Origin: Baylisascaris procyonis
Taxonomy: Eukaryota > Nematoda > Chromadorea > Rhabditida > Ascarididae
Direction of reading: 5' to 3'
Assembly (NCBI GenBank): GCA_037389465.1
Contig: JAZARR010000210.1
Location: forward strand, 124,001 to 188,000
DNA length: 64,000 bases
Part shown: positions 1 to 11,658 of the stretch, in pieces
How the letters are laid out: each line of letters starts with the position of its first letter
Numbering within the stretch: the first letter of the stretch is position 1
Notes under the pieces: model-generated
Told to the model about the DNA's origin: nothing
Databases searched by the model: none
What the model saw: only the letters and a program-made list of their open reading frames with translations
Made by a program: the position numbers and the translations under genes

Positions 1-182
1 GGAAGCAACGGGATTAAGCAGTAATTTCAACCTAAATTGGCGTTCTGTTGTCAGTCAATTCTAGCGTAGTGCTTAGCATCGGCACTGCTCACTGTAGATG
101 CCATGTTGGTAATAAGAAAAACTTCTTAAGGCGGTAACCGACCAAAACACTCGGCTACAGCCGAAATTCGGTAGAGAGCGAC

Positions 183-394
183 CAGATTTCAAATTTGCAT
201 ATTTGTCTTTTATATCATATAACAATAGCAGCAACTGTTCTATGCTTAGGAAACAATGGCAAAGAAAACCTTCATTTAGTTGCTTTTTGAACGAAGGCAA
301 TAAGACACTCTTGCTGCTAGGGTCACCATAACAGACCGACAGATTAATACTGTTAATGACTACTGATAATGCTGAATAAAGGTTATTATTAGCA
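183..394 (-). CDS. Candidate exon near the left edge (minus strand)
   Basis: After a TTTTCGCAG acceptor the minus strand reads NNNLYSALSVVINSINLSV, then LLPSFKKQLNEGFLC and SIEQLLLLLYDIKDKYANLK, ending near a G|GTCGCT donor. The surrounding open frame runs from 447 to 73. The leucine-rich helical pattern looks coding. No family recognised; phase to other exons is unknown. Confidence 0.3.
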
Positions 395-1205
395 CTGCGA
401 AAATTTTGGTCAGAATTTATAAAAAAAATTGGTAAAATTAGCAGCAATAAGTCGCTGTTTTGCTTTCTAACGATGCAAACGAGCGATCAGCATGCTTATT
501 TTGGCTTAATTTTTGAGTAAGGATACGCATAATCGTGTGCAGTAGCTGGTAAGTGAAAAGAAAGAAACGTGCAGGGTCAACAACAGGTACATTTTCTAGA
601 CAAGAACTACAAAAACGATATCACGTAATGATGAGACTTGATTGGTCTGGACAGCAGTATAATAAATATACCCCCATATGTCCGGAGCTTTCGTATAGAC
701 CGGTCACCTTCCAACAAGCCAACTTTCTCTCATGTCGCAGCTAGCATGTGTCTCAGTTACTTGTGCGGCGCTAAAAGGATGCAAAAGCCATTAGGAGTAA
801 ACAGTTCAAGTGAAACGCACAAATGGGACATTATGAGGTGAATAAAGAGTACATGTGAAGATTTATATCGTGCAGCGCCAAGAATCATTCTGAATTACAA
901 TCATCTGTTATCGCTGAAGTTGTCGTTACCCGCTGAACAGAGGTGAGAAGGAGGATGAATCTCCTTTTCAAAGCTGTCGAAAAATATATTCGCTGATTTT
1001 TGATGAGATCGGATACTTCTGATCGATTTGCTTCGAAACATTCAGCAATGCATCTGTTTCCTTTCGAATGCCCATACGAACAGAGTTGGTCATTACGTGT
1101 CGATCTCAAAGACTAAAAGAAACAATGTCGGCTTTTCAAACATCGCAAAGCCCATTAAGTAAGGAATAATGGAGGTAGAAGAGGCTGCTGTTTGTAAAAC
1201 AACCA

Positions 1206-1781
1206 TCAGGAACTTAGGTACAGCGGAAAACATGGTGGTGATATATGTTGAAGAATTTCAGGCGTAAACATTACTCTGCAAATCGGAACGTTGCGAAAAC
1301 AAGGAGCGCTAAAGAGATGCTCGCTGAGCGATCGCACTCCTTGAATCACTCGGCAGTAATGTGAACTATCGCTCAAGCGGCCGAACGTGAAGGTCGCAGT
1401 GAGAGACTTCAGATCGTCAATGGAAATTGGATAGAGAAAACTCGAAAGAGAAGGTTGATGAACTTTAATTGTGTACGGTTTGATAACCAAATTTTAAGCT
1501 GCCGACGGCGATGATGGACGTGAAAGGTATATAGAACTGATATCCGGGCCAATCTTCATGAGAAAGTTATGATGGAATTCACGCGCCGCTATAAGAGATG
1601 ATGGGTGAGTTGGAATCAACAGCTGCGACCAACTAAGGCAATCATTATTTGGATGTGCTTCAAGAGGTCGAGGGATAACAAATTCGCGATCGGTCTGTAG
1701 TACTGTCGAGGTTGCGTGAGTTATTGATGTAGGCAGAGCAAAAAACATAGAGTCTTCATAAGCTTTCAGAGAGTTTCCCAT
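1206..1781 (-). pseudogene. Minus-strand 191-codon frame broken by a single in-frame TAA
   Basis: The two adjacent minus-strand frames 1781-1494 and 1490-1206 are in the same register and separated only by one TAA (1496-1494). The first half contains TDREFVIPRPLEAHPNND and LSWSQLLIPTHPSSLIAARE. The second contains SIDDLKSLTATFTFGRLSD and VIQGVRSLSEHLFSAP. Either this is a decaying coding frame, or the stop lies in a short intron between two exons, or it is chance. A CTACAG acceptor precedes the TDREF part. Family not recognised. Confidence 0.25.
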
Positions 1782-2042
1782 GCCCCTAAACTTATGCGCA
1801 ATCCTTGCGCATTGTTGCTAAATTCCACGCATTATTAGCCGACATTTTCTTTTCTCGTCTGCGAGACTAGGTCAGAGAGATATTTTGAGACAGGGTGAGT
1901 TTTTTAATGATAAACGTTTCGAGAAGCGCGATGCTTATAATACAGAGTGGCCCAGGAGTTGCATGATGTCGTTCATGGAGATGTAAATCTGCGAATTTCG
2001 AATCTTTCTGGAAAATAAAAAAAAATCGCCTGAAGACAGTCA

Positions 2043-2188
<146 letters not shown>

Positions 2189-2242
2189 TGATGTTTTTGA
2201 GTTATGAGCCAATTGAAGTCTGGCTCAGACTAAGAATGATAA

Positions 2243-2410
2243 TGGGGTGTTTTTGATGACCAATGAAAACTTGTCCCCAGACGGAGACGAGGTTGATGAC
2301 CAATGAGGGCGTCCGCGGTAGCTCAGTGGTACAGCACCGCCCGGCAAGCAGAGATCGCGGATTCGTCCCCGTCTGCGAACAAGTTTTCATTGCTCATCAA
2401 AAACACCGCG
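2243..2410 (+). mobile_element. 168-bp foldback element with tRNA-like A/B boxes between two TA tracts
   Basis: Bases 2243-2290 and 2363-2410 are inverted repeats of 48 bp matching at 42 positions (core GTTTTTGATGA, CAATGAAAACTTGT, AGACGG). The 72-bp loop contains TAGCTCAGTGGT (2319-2330), a near-perfect Pol III A box. GGATTCGTCCC (2359-2369), at the loop/right-arm border, resembles a B box. A 14-bp part of the left arm (TTGATGACCAATGA) recurs at 2292-2305. A full tRNA cloverleaf does not form, so this is not an intact tRNA gene. It is best described as a small inverted-repeat or tRNA-derived non-autonomous element. (TA)n tracts on both sides fit insertion at a TA target. Confidence 0.7.
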
Positions 2411-2533
<123 letters not shown>

Positions 2534-3149
2534 GATAATTTAAACTCAATTTTAACTTTTTTCCTCTTTTTTCCACATGCCAGTTCGAGCACAGACTGAT
2601 CTCATATCCGGCTGCGGTTTGGCAAATAGTACGCAGTTATTATATGAGCAGTGGTAACACGAAATTTAAAAGGATGTCTTGACTAGACGACATTTCATGC
2701 AACCGCAGATACAAACAACAACATAATATCAAGTACATCCCACGCTCATTAATGTTGGAACAATGTTATACATTCGACATCAAAAAAAGCTGGTATCAGC
2801 GAAGATAACATCGAAATCACAAACTGAATAATTCAACGAAACCACTGCATGTGATGACATTACAGGATCATAAGAAAATGGGCGTTTAAAATTTTGTGTT
2901 GTATGTCGCTCCACCATCCTCCATTTGTGCTCCCTCCATAACGCTTACGGAATCCTGATAGAAGGCCAAAAAATCGCGCAATCGCCATGTTATGATGTAA
3001 TATGATATAGGTGACTGCATTCAAATTCCCACCTTTATTTCCGACTCACGGCGGTCGGTTATGAAGGCACAAAAAGTATAGATATTTGTCCGGAAACGAT
3101 TTTATGAGAGCTGAAAGAAACCTTGTTGTGCCAAGTGAATAAGTTTATA

Positions 3150-3350
3150 TCACAGAGCAGCACTAGCGATTGAAAAGGCACTGCGGAAGAAGGGATAAGT
3201 ATTTTTGCAGGAATTGTGGACAGAAATACTTAGTCTGCGTCTTAGAGCCCTTGACGATTTAAGCATATTGGTGCCTCCAAAAAGGTGCCATGAGTTGTCT
3301 TGGACGGCTACCGTCGAATTAAACGACATTTTATGTGTACACTTGTACAC
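3150..3350 (-). CDS. Candidate exon of the minus-strand gene
   Basis: A minus-strand frame encodes FNSTVAVQDNSWHLFGG followed by NMLKSSRALRRRLSISVHNS and ends in a Ser/Ala-rich stretch before a stop. Basic and serine-rich composition matches the 4291-3734 frame. Splice sites were not fixed. If that neighbouring frame really ends at its stop, this belongs to another transcript. Low confidence. Confidence 0.25.
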   Translation of the reverse strand: MYKCTHKMSFNSTVAVQDNSWHLFGGTNMLKSSRALRRRLSISVHNSCKNTYPFFRSAFSIASAAL

Positions 3351-3733
3351 TCTGTAATCGGCTAAATGCTCAGATTGGCGTTACCATCTTGTTGGTCATT
3401 ATTCGACAAAATAAATTTTATTATTTTCGTCGAGTCAGTGTTTTCTTTTAAATTAAACTTTGATAGTTCAAAAGATCGCTGCAATGTGTGCCTGTGTTAA
3501 TTAAGATAGCTTATATGCAATTACGGGATTTTCTGTTGTCGGATTCATTAAGGGAGAGTCTAAAGAAGATTGACCAACACTGGCGAAAACAGCGAACGGG
3601 AGAATCGTCATTGCTGCCAGCGCCAATTACAAGCAAATGACTGGTGATGTGGCAGATAAATACAAATGATAATATGTGGAATGTGACGAACCTCTAAGAA
3701 TAGCGAAATAAACATCGAATAGGTCATAACTTA

Positions 3734-4291
3734 TCAAGAAGATAAAGACACTGTTTCAGCTGCACCAAACCGATTTGTCCTCATTGTCTCTTCGGCGCTA
3801 CCAGCCACTGAACTGCATGCACTTCTACTTGCTGCACTCGTCGACGCTGTACCACGTCGATAAGCCGCTTTTCTTTGCTTGTTGTGGTTAGGAATGTATA
3901 CTGATCGATTGTGATACTTCTTGGTCAATTTGTGGCTTGTATGGTCATTGTTAGAAGGTGATAAGCTAAGTAACGGCCGGTTTATCTCGATGGGCACTCT
4001 TCGAATCTCTTCAAGTTTGGAAGTGCATGGCGGAATTGGACTCTGTATCACGTCTCTACATTTATGTACTTTTGCTGGCGATTCACATATAACTGTTCGT
4101 ATGCTCTCGGGTTGTCTTGTTGCGGGTCGCGATTCGGAGCACTGTTGCTCTTTTCGATTTTGTTCCAAGAATGACTTTGTTCGTCGTTGTTTGGTTAAGT
4201 CAGCTCTCTGCTGAGCTTCTCCTATCGACTCTAAAGTTCCTGGTGTGGGCAAAACAACTTGTTCTGTGATCAGACTTTCGCCAATGCGATG
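3734..4291 (-). CDS. Candidate exon, 185-codon basic, Ser-rich frame (terminal exon or part of one)
   Basis: This is one of the longest minus-strand open frames in the left arm. It follows an ATGTTGCAG acceptor in phase 0 and begins HRIGESLITEQVVLPTPGTL. It then has KQRRTKSFLEQNRKEQQ, a Pro/Arg-rich middle and a Ser/Ala tail (STSAASRSACSSVAGS), and stops at 3734. Such composition suggests a disordered, nuclear or cytoskeletal region. No domain is recognised. It may end earlier at a GTGTCT donor just before the stop instead of being the last exon. Confidence 0.4.
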   Translation of the reverse strand, partial: HRIGESLITEQVVLPTPGTLESIGEAQQRADLTKQRRTKSFLEQNRKEQQCSESRPATRQPESIRTVICESPAKVHKCRDVIQSPIPPCTSKLEEIRRVPIEINRPLLSLSPSNNDHTSHKLTKKYHNRSVYIPNHNKQRKAAYRRGTASTSAASRSACSSVAGSAEETMRTNRFGAAETVSLSS

Positions 4292-4303
4292 CTGCAACAT
4301 CAT

Positions 4304-7300
4304 TCAGCAGTGATCTCCTTTTACTTGCCATTTCACACTCTATCAGCTCTTGTAAATAGTTGATCTTTGAAAGGTGGATTGTTCCTGTTTGATGAATACA
4401 TCACACTAACGTTGGCAGCAAGTACTTATCGCAAAACCTATGGGACGTCTTCTATATAAAGCATCTATGTATTCGCCGATGAGATTCTAATTGTTTGGAA
4501 GGCCCACACGCCACCTACGAGGAGATTAATTTTTGAGTAATTTATTAGCAACGACGATGTTTTTCTTTGCGCTAAGTTCAGCAGAATGAGAAATAAATCG
4601 GTCTAGGTGAACGGCGAATGTGCATATATAGTTTTCGTCTCGAGCTTCTGCACCAACGGGATGTCAGCGGTTAGTGCCAGCTTATTCAACTGTTCTAATC
4701 AGGTAGCTCACGGATTTTATACGAGATCGTGTTCCGGGAAGCGCTCTAGAATGTTTCAAAGGAGTTTGAAGACGGTCCTACAGAAAAGGTATAGAAGGAT
4801 CTAATGCGTTCTTCTTATGATTTCTTACGATACACAACAAAATGCTAATTCCCCTTGGAGATAAAAAATATCCTTGAGTATTGAAGGATGGAAAAAGACC
4901 CTAAGTCGTTTGAGAGAAAAACCTGAGTGAATGCTTTGAAGACTGCACAGAAACCTCTAGACGCTATAAGGATTTTTACAATGGAGGCGAGAATTTTGTG
5001 ATTGAATTTACATCGGATATTGTATAAATGAATGCGTGGCGTCACTGGAGCTAAAAGTTTCCAATTTTTCGTAACCGCTACTCTCGGCACTGTCGTCCTC
5101 AAAAGTGGCATTAGTGAAGTTCGATAATGACCCCAGCAATCGTCAGAATGTAAATGCGTCAACAATGCCAAAACATTACAAGCTTCCAAATTTCCATTCC
5201 CAGCGTCTACGTGTTACAACCTCTGACATTATGAACGCATGATCAAGGGCTCACAGGCTTTCCCGATCATCTGCTCCCAATATTACACTTCTGTTGCATC
5301 AGCTATGGTTTTATTCTTTTTTTCGCCAGGTTCTTTTATTCTTTTCATCCACCTATGCTGCAAAATTTTCTCAGTTGTAACACAGTGAATATAGGATGCA
5401 AAAAAGCATGCCCGGCAAAAATAAGCGTCCAGCTTCAATAAGAAGCAGTATTTGAGGCATCATGAACCGGCGATGAGACGGCTTGCGGGATTGATTCCCA
5501 AAAATATGCAAAGTGGGGCTCTCTATATCACTTTTTAAAACTTGTTCCGATCAAGCCTAGCGGCTTATGTGTCTCCCATACTGCAAAACATCACTATTAG
5601 AGACACTATCAATGAGTAATGAGGCTGGATCAGACATCTCATGATAAGTGAAAAGTTGTCTTGTTTTAACAAACAGACCTCAAGTCTATGTCCTGTATAA
5701 TTCTTCCATCGTTTTCTACACCTGCAGGAGCAATAAGCAACCAGGACAATAACAACAGTGAGGGGAAGGATGACTATACTTGTTATATACGTATTCCCTG
5801 AAACATCATCTGTCAGGTCTTATTCTCGTTCATTGACTGTCATCTAAGGCCCTTCGAGAACAAAGGGCGCGTCATGGACTGGGGGGCCATCAACAACGAA
5901 AATTGAAGGCCATAGCCGAGCAGTGCACATTCGCTTAGCGAAATTTTATTTATTTCTTATCTTAAAGAACTGCGGCGTATCTTACAATTTCATGTTCAAC
6001 TCTCAGCACAAAACGCATTTTGTTCCCATCATCTCTTTGCGCATGAAATAATGGACTCCAACTTAATTCTCAAAGTGCAAAAACTACGGAGCTTAAATTT
6101 TATGCATACAGTATGCACTGCAAATGTTGTCGCTAAAAGGAAATGCGAGTACAGTAAATTTACCGTATATTGCGATCATCTCGTCATGAAAGTGCAGTAT
6201 TTCTAAAAGATTCCGGTGGGATTTCCCTCTCAGCCGACATAGAGAGAGATTGCTTCGAAGGAAATTCTTGTCTCAAAAATGAAGTGGTGAAGTGTTCTTA
6301 TACAGAGATCTTTCTCATCGATATATAGTGGGGATAATGATTTGAAAGATCTGATGTCTTACTGGAACGGGGATACAAGTATATCTCTAAGCTGAATAAA
6401 TCATTGCTTCGCAAATCGTCATAGGTACCTATGAGAATGTCCTCACAGAGCATTATTCATCAATGAAGTTTGTGATTGAGGCATTTTTATGAGCAACTTG
6501 AATATATCTGGTTCGTGAGCAGATGCATTTTACGGTTAACATAACTAGATATTTAATTCAGGTCTCTCAACATTTTTATGAACGAAAGGGATATAGGGGT
6601 AGAGACAATGTTCTCAGCTTGCTGTATTTGATTAATGCCTCAAAAGACACTGAATGATGCAGTAGAACTTGCAAATCAATTTCTACCCTCTGTAAGCGAG
6701 CACTTGCACGACCAAAGATTTCTCTAGAGTTGAATTCTTATATTTACTTATCCTAGTTCTTAATTATTATACGCGCCCTTCTGCATATACTTGTATACCC
6801 TCTTTCTCCCTATGCGGTTTCTGCATTATACCAACGCAATCTTCCATTTTCGAGTCAAACCGCTTATAGCCTTTCGCTTAGAGGATGTTGTGATAGTTGA
6901 TGGCAAATTTTCTCAGAAAAGGTAGCATAAAAACTATCACTGCAATTCCCATCGTCCATAGATAAAAAAGTGGTAACTATGCAATTTTTTTCAAGGAAAC
7001 TAGCAAATTTTTTGCGCATACAAATCTGAAGAATTTTTAACGAACGCATAATTGGTCGATGAAGATTCGACGGATGACCGTCCAAGAAATCACAATTACA
7101 CAAAACTGAGGACTACAGAAGGCACATTGTCAACATTGTCGAAATTTTAAATGAAAACTCGTTTCATGAGAAACTTTTACAGCGCCCATCAATTGTATTT
7201 ATGTTAATGAGATGCAGAACGGTTTTTTGCTACGTTCTGTATTCAGATTCAGAGTTTGAAATATCAAATTTGAAGTTCTATATGCCGACCGCATTCCGCT

Positions 7301-8628
7301 CATAACTCTATTATTTTTGTTTTATTTTCGATTATGAGTGATCGATGACAGTCAAAATTCAAAGTTTTCATTGCAGAACTGTTGTATCAGCTTATGTAGC
7401 GAGAGGCGGTGGTATGATGAGTCATCATCATCACAATATGATGAACCATCATAGCATATCTAACGCAAACAATTAAGTAGGTTTACGCCGTTTCTTAGTA
7501 GTGGGCAAGTATGGAGCTTTTTCGAGAAAAAGGCTGAAATCAGCACGATATGATATCAGTTCGCGGTGAAAGCGGACTTTTTAAAGCCTGCCGGATTATT
7601 TCGCATGCTCGCATAAAATGCGCAATACCAGTATTTCCCTCCCCAAAACACCCAAGTCTTAGGGGTTTTTATTATTATTTTTGCCCAGTTTGGGTCGTCC
7701 AGTAGCGTTTAGCACTGGAAGAATTTCCTAGAAACCACAAAATCCGGTTTTCCTGCAACAATCCAGCCAGCCCCGAGTCCTCGAATTCTAACATCAGCTC
7801 ACTCTTTTGGAGAATTATGGCACTTTTTGGTAACTTGATAGCGAGCTAGTATACTTAGCCTCAGATTTGCTATACTTGTGCCTCTTTTTTACATATGCAC
7901 CTATATTTCAATGAAAATTATGCCTTGGAGCTAGTCGTTTTATTGCACTCGATAAAATGACTGTGGACGATTGGAAAACGCTGAAACCTCGATTTTTAAC
8001 TCATTTCATGTATCGCTTCATGATAACCGATTACTAGAGATAACGGGATACCGTCTCAATCTAGATACAGTTCTCAAGTAAGCAAAAACGCAGTTGAACG
8101 AGTTGCACTCTATGCGCGCAACTTGCAAAGCCAAATCTCCGCTTACAATTGACCAATTTACTTTAAGAGTTTCGAGAACAAATTATTTTTTACCCACTTT
8201 ATAGAAGAAGATACTGCTGTCGATATATTCGTACATCCGTTGGATCTGTCTCACCAACCATACACCCAGTCGAACGTTGTTTCGACTAAAAGTCTCATTG
8301 TTTATATAAGCATATGTGGACAACGATCGCTGATCTCTTCATCGGCTCATGTGATGGATTTGGGGATCGATTTGAGGTTTTGGACAAGCGTCGCATATTA
8401 GGCATGCTGTAAACTCACTGTTCATTGGAACAAGCCCTTGAAATGGAATGTAAATTAAAGGACACAACGTACTTTATGAAAAGAGACAAATCTGTGGGCT
8501 CTACCATCCTTCTCGGTGGTTGATTTCTAATTTGGATAGCTACGAATGCAATGTTCTTGAATATGCCGTTCCAAGTGCACGATTTTGCATGCTGACTGAT
8601 GAGGGAGAACAGGAGGGAGGTGGGGTAC
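4304..8628. other. No supported gene; AT-rich, intron-like or intergenic sequence
   Basis: Scattered short frames only (for example 5189-4845 and 7103-6864 on the minus strand). None has convincing composition together with splice sites. A B-box-like GGATTGATTCCC lies near 5489, without a partner A box. If the minus-strand gene is real this is largely intron. Confidence 0.5.
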
Positions 8629-8712
8629 CTAAGCACTCAGCAGACTGCTCAGAAAGAGCCTTCAAGTCGAATGAGTCAGCGTGACTTTCAAATATCGAAA
8701 TGCATTCTGCTT
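8629..8712 (-). CDS. Candidate short exon of the minus-strand gene
   Basis: A minus-strand frame after a CTAG acceptor encodes AECISIFESHADSFDLKAL then SEQSAECL and ends at a G|GTACCC donor. The amino-acid mix looks coding. The acceptor-side base lies about 15 bp from a SINE insertion (8727-8982). It needs one base from the preceding exon, while the 10859-11101 exon ends in phase 0, so at least one exon between them would be missing. Low confidence. Confidence 0.3.
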
Positions 8713-8726
8713 CTAGTTGCATTGCT

Positions 8727-8982
8727 TACGCGCGGTCGGTTGTAAGATGGGTCCGACCTACTGAGCCACCAAACGCGGCATCTTCATCGAAAAGGATGAT
8801 AAAGCAGGTAGTGATCCTGAAAAGCGGAACAACGATGAATTAATGTTAGCATCCGATGGGCAGGACTCCATCCTACTTAATCTTCACGTGACCTTACAAC
8901 TTCACCTCAGCGAAAGTCGGAGCGAAAGGAACAGATTTTTGTTCATAGCGAATGCTTTGATGATCAGAGCAAATAAAGTAAA
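8727..8982 (+). mobile_element. SINE copy 1, degenerate, with RTE-like 3' tail
   Basis: Shares ordered blocks with the copy at 42009-42345: GCGCGGTCG near the start, CCGACC, GAGCCACC, GCGGAACAA, then GCATCCGATGGG and CTTCACG. Its end (CATAGCGAATGCT, then an AATAAAGTA tail) resembles the 3' tail of the RTE fragment at 62061. The copy is old, with many substitutions and small deletions. Read on the opposite strand, the head contains GGTGGCTCAGTAGG, similar to a tRNA A box, so a tRNA origin is possible. Confidence 0.6.
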
Positions 8983-10858
8983 TTCGTATTATAACTATGT
9001 TTCGAGAAAGCGCCTCCCAATACGAACAACGGTGAACGGAAAGCCCTGTCAAACACTGTTTGCGGTGCACTTTTTACCCTCCAGTTGTAAATTATGAGTT
9101 CTATATTAAACTTACTCCGCAAACGATAGAGCGCTTCCATAGTATATAGATGGAAAACTTTCAACAATTTTATAACATAGAATCAACTCGCTGTTCGGCG
9201 CAGCGCGTCACCTTCGGAACATTGCCAAGAAAGACACGGTTCGTTCGGTGAGAAACTACGCCACAGTGAATGTGAACTCATATACCTATTCTCTCATGAA
9301 GATATGCTTCACTTTAGTGGAAATAATTGGAACGGTGAGAGGCAGGTGAGAGCAAGAAGTTTGATCCCATCTGTTGTCAAACTGCTGAGAAACAATACGA
9401 GAAGATGTGAGTGTGACTGCGATGGTAGTTACCAAAACAATGGTCATAATGTGGTTATCAATTTCCATTCGATCAGTCTCTGACACCCTGCTCAGTTAAC
9501 ACTCAAACCATTGGAATATCTCACACCACCTTTTTGATGATGTCAAAGAGCAGCTTCCCTCTCATAACAATCAGTTTCGGTTATGATCTCAGCTGAGAAT
9601 CGATTTTTTGTTTTTTGTCTCGTCACATGATATTTCGTGCGATTTGCGCCCTCAGCAAAAAGATCAAAACGCTACTAGCAACCAGTGACAGGCGACTCCG
9701 GCAGTTGCCTTTGGAGTCGACTCTCTTACCGACTAAGCAGTTCGATTGGGTGATCGGAGCTTGTTGTTGATAAGGCATGTGTCCTGAGGCAGGCTATTCT
9801 TTTTCAGTGAGTCAAATGAGTGAATTTTTACCTTCTTTCTTATTATGAAAAGAAATAATCCAGATATGCATGTACTGATTTTGGCTTAGATGCCCTTGAT
9901 TTAAAGGTCGCGACAGCTTCTAACGCGTATCCTCGAGCCGAAGGCGTCTAAAAGCTTTCCACAATTAGCAGTAACCAAAACTTGATTCAGTAAAAATTAA
10001 AACTGTCACCAACAAGTACTCCTCGTCGTGACTTCCGCATCTTTAAAAAAACTGGTCAAATTATTTTCACCTCCAAAAATCTTGCGGGTGTTCAGTTCAT
10101 AACGAGAAACCCTCGCTACCAGACGCAAAGATGTATAACGGAAAATGAGTACATGCCATACGCACGGATGTGTACTATCTTGGATGGATTTTTTAGAAGC
10201 AACTGGGGAAAGCATTTAGGTGACCTATTAGATCAGGAACAAAACTGTCGTCTCAGTACATGGTAAGGCGGGTCTTACATTGAAAAGGTGCTCGACGAAT
10301 GTGATCTTGTGCAAAATCGATAAACTGTGACCCGTTATGTTAAATTGGCCGCCGCGCTCGAGTTGTCGATCGATATTCATAAGAATGCGGACCACTCACT
10401 CTGTCGTGTGCAGTGCTGGTGAGTGGCGGTTTAATACTTCATGTCTTTGAGTTTCACCATTTTGTTTTAACATTGATATGGCTAACCGGTTTCATTCGTT
10501 TGATAACGTAGTTGGAGGCTGGGATCATGTCACTAGCATTGTTTTAACGTCTTTACGAAAATTCATCTTCCATCCCTTGTAACTCGCTCATGCGCTTTTA
10601 GGAATGCATCTGTGCGGCTTAGGAAATTTTCAAGAATCCTTATGGCGATGGTCATAACATATTTGTGGGTGTTCGCGCACATTTTTTGTCCGTGTTCTAT
10701 TCGATGCCTTCACACATCTCCTTACAGCAGTCACACGGACCTGGTTAATAGCTCAAACGGGATGGTGATCGCATCAACAATTTTTCACACAGAACAGTTG
10801 AGGTTTTATCGCTAAAAATTTCCACAAATAAATGTGAAATTTTGCCGATTGAAAGCAC
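8983..10858. other. No supported gene; probable intron of the minus-strand gene
   Basis: Short minus-strand frames at 9486-9286 and 10215-10006 were considered but lack strong support. A weak tRNA-like stretch (minus strand, about 9760-9690) contains GTCGGTAAGAG and a possible hairpin, but no B box. Confidence 0.45.
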
Positions 10859-11101
10859 ATGTGTATGTTTAATGAAAAAATTTTCTTGAAGTGTTAGTTT
10901 TAAGGGAGCATAATTCGATCTGTGTTCATGATATGCGAGCATATGTACGAGAAGGTTAATGAGTCTTATGCTTATTTCATCAAGTTCTGGTTTATCAGTG
11001 GAAATGAATAAATTCAAAATCCAGTTCAGCTTAGTGGAAACATTTTCAATTATTTTTAATTGTCGTAATTTTGATTGTAGATAATTTTCCACATTCTTTC
11101 T
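10859..11101 (-). CDS. Second exon of unrecognised helical protein
   Basis: This is 81 codons, starting after a minus-strand TTGTAG acceptor in phase 0 and ending at CAT|GTGCTT in phase 0, so it continues the first exon directly. The product begins RKNVENYLQSKLRQLKI and includes LNWILNLFISTDKPELDE and INLLVHMLAYHEHRSN. It is predicted helical, rich in Leu, Ile and Asn, with no motif I can name. The donor is weak (GTGCTT), and the open frame runs on to 10745, so the 3' boundary is uncertain. Confidence 0.5.
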
Positions 11102-11439
11102 CTACAATTAATATAACTATGGCAACGGTTTGACAATGCAAGGTGAATAATAGGGGACAGTCGAGTGTTCAACAACCACAGACCCTGTTAATTATCCTCG
11201 CAGTTTCACTGCCTGCCTCAAAAATAATTCGTTTTTTTTTTTTTCGGAGCAAGTGTGCGTTTGCTCGGTTACAGTAAAAAATGCTGGAACGTGGTCTCAA
11301 GCTTATGCGACATCTGCCAGAATTTCATCCATTAGAAGGCCAGAACCCTTTTCATCACTCCCATTGTATTTTCTCCTTGGAATTCGAATGGGCATCCGGA
11401 CATCGGCTTTTTCCAGCTATATGTTTATTCCATGTCTAC

Positions 11440-11658
11440 TTGACATTTTTTCAAGATTTCTATTCGTATTTGCAGCTCTTTGAGGTGAAGCCTCGATGCA
11501 TTTGTCAGACGCTGCATTGCATTTTCCAATGCGACCAAACGTTCAACTCTATAATTCATGATTTCTCTACTCCATGCCTCCTCCGGAGTCTCGTTGATAA
11601 AGCTTCTTTTTACTCTGCCAATAAGCCATTGGGCTACGGCCGCCACTCTGTCATCCAT
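11440..11658 (-). CDS. First exon of unrecognised helical protein
   Basis: This is 73 codons from ATG (11658) to a donor reading CAA|GTAGAC, ending in phase 0. The protein begins MDDRVAAVAQWLIGRVKRSF and continues with an Arg/Glu/Leu-rich stretch (for example RLVALENAMQRL and LKELQIRIEILKKCQ) typical of a coiled coil. No signal peptide or membrane segment is visible. The gene is divergent from the lpd-3 gene, whose start is about 1.8-2 kb away, so the intervening DNA probably carries both promoters. I do not recognise the family; assignment as coding rests on composition, start context and the in-phase junction to the next exon. Confidence 0.55.

Noticed and set aside
2311..2378. Functional tRNA gene
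   Set aside because: A and B boxes are present, but acceptor, anticodon and T stems do not pair.
9690..9770. Minus-strand tRNA-derived element
   Set aside because: Only a partial A-box-like stretch; B box absent, so not supportable.
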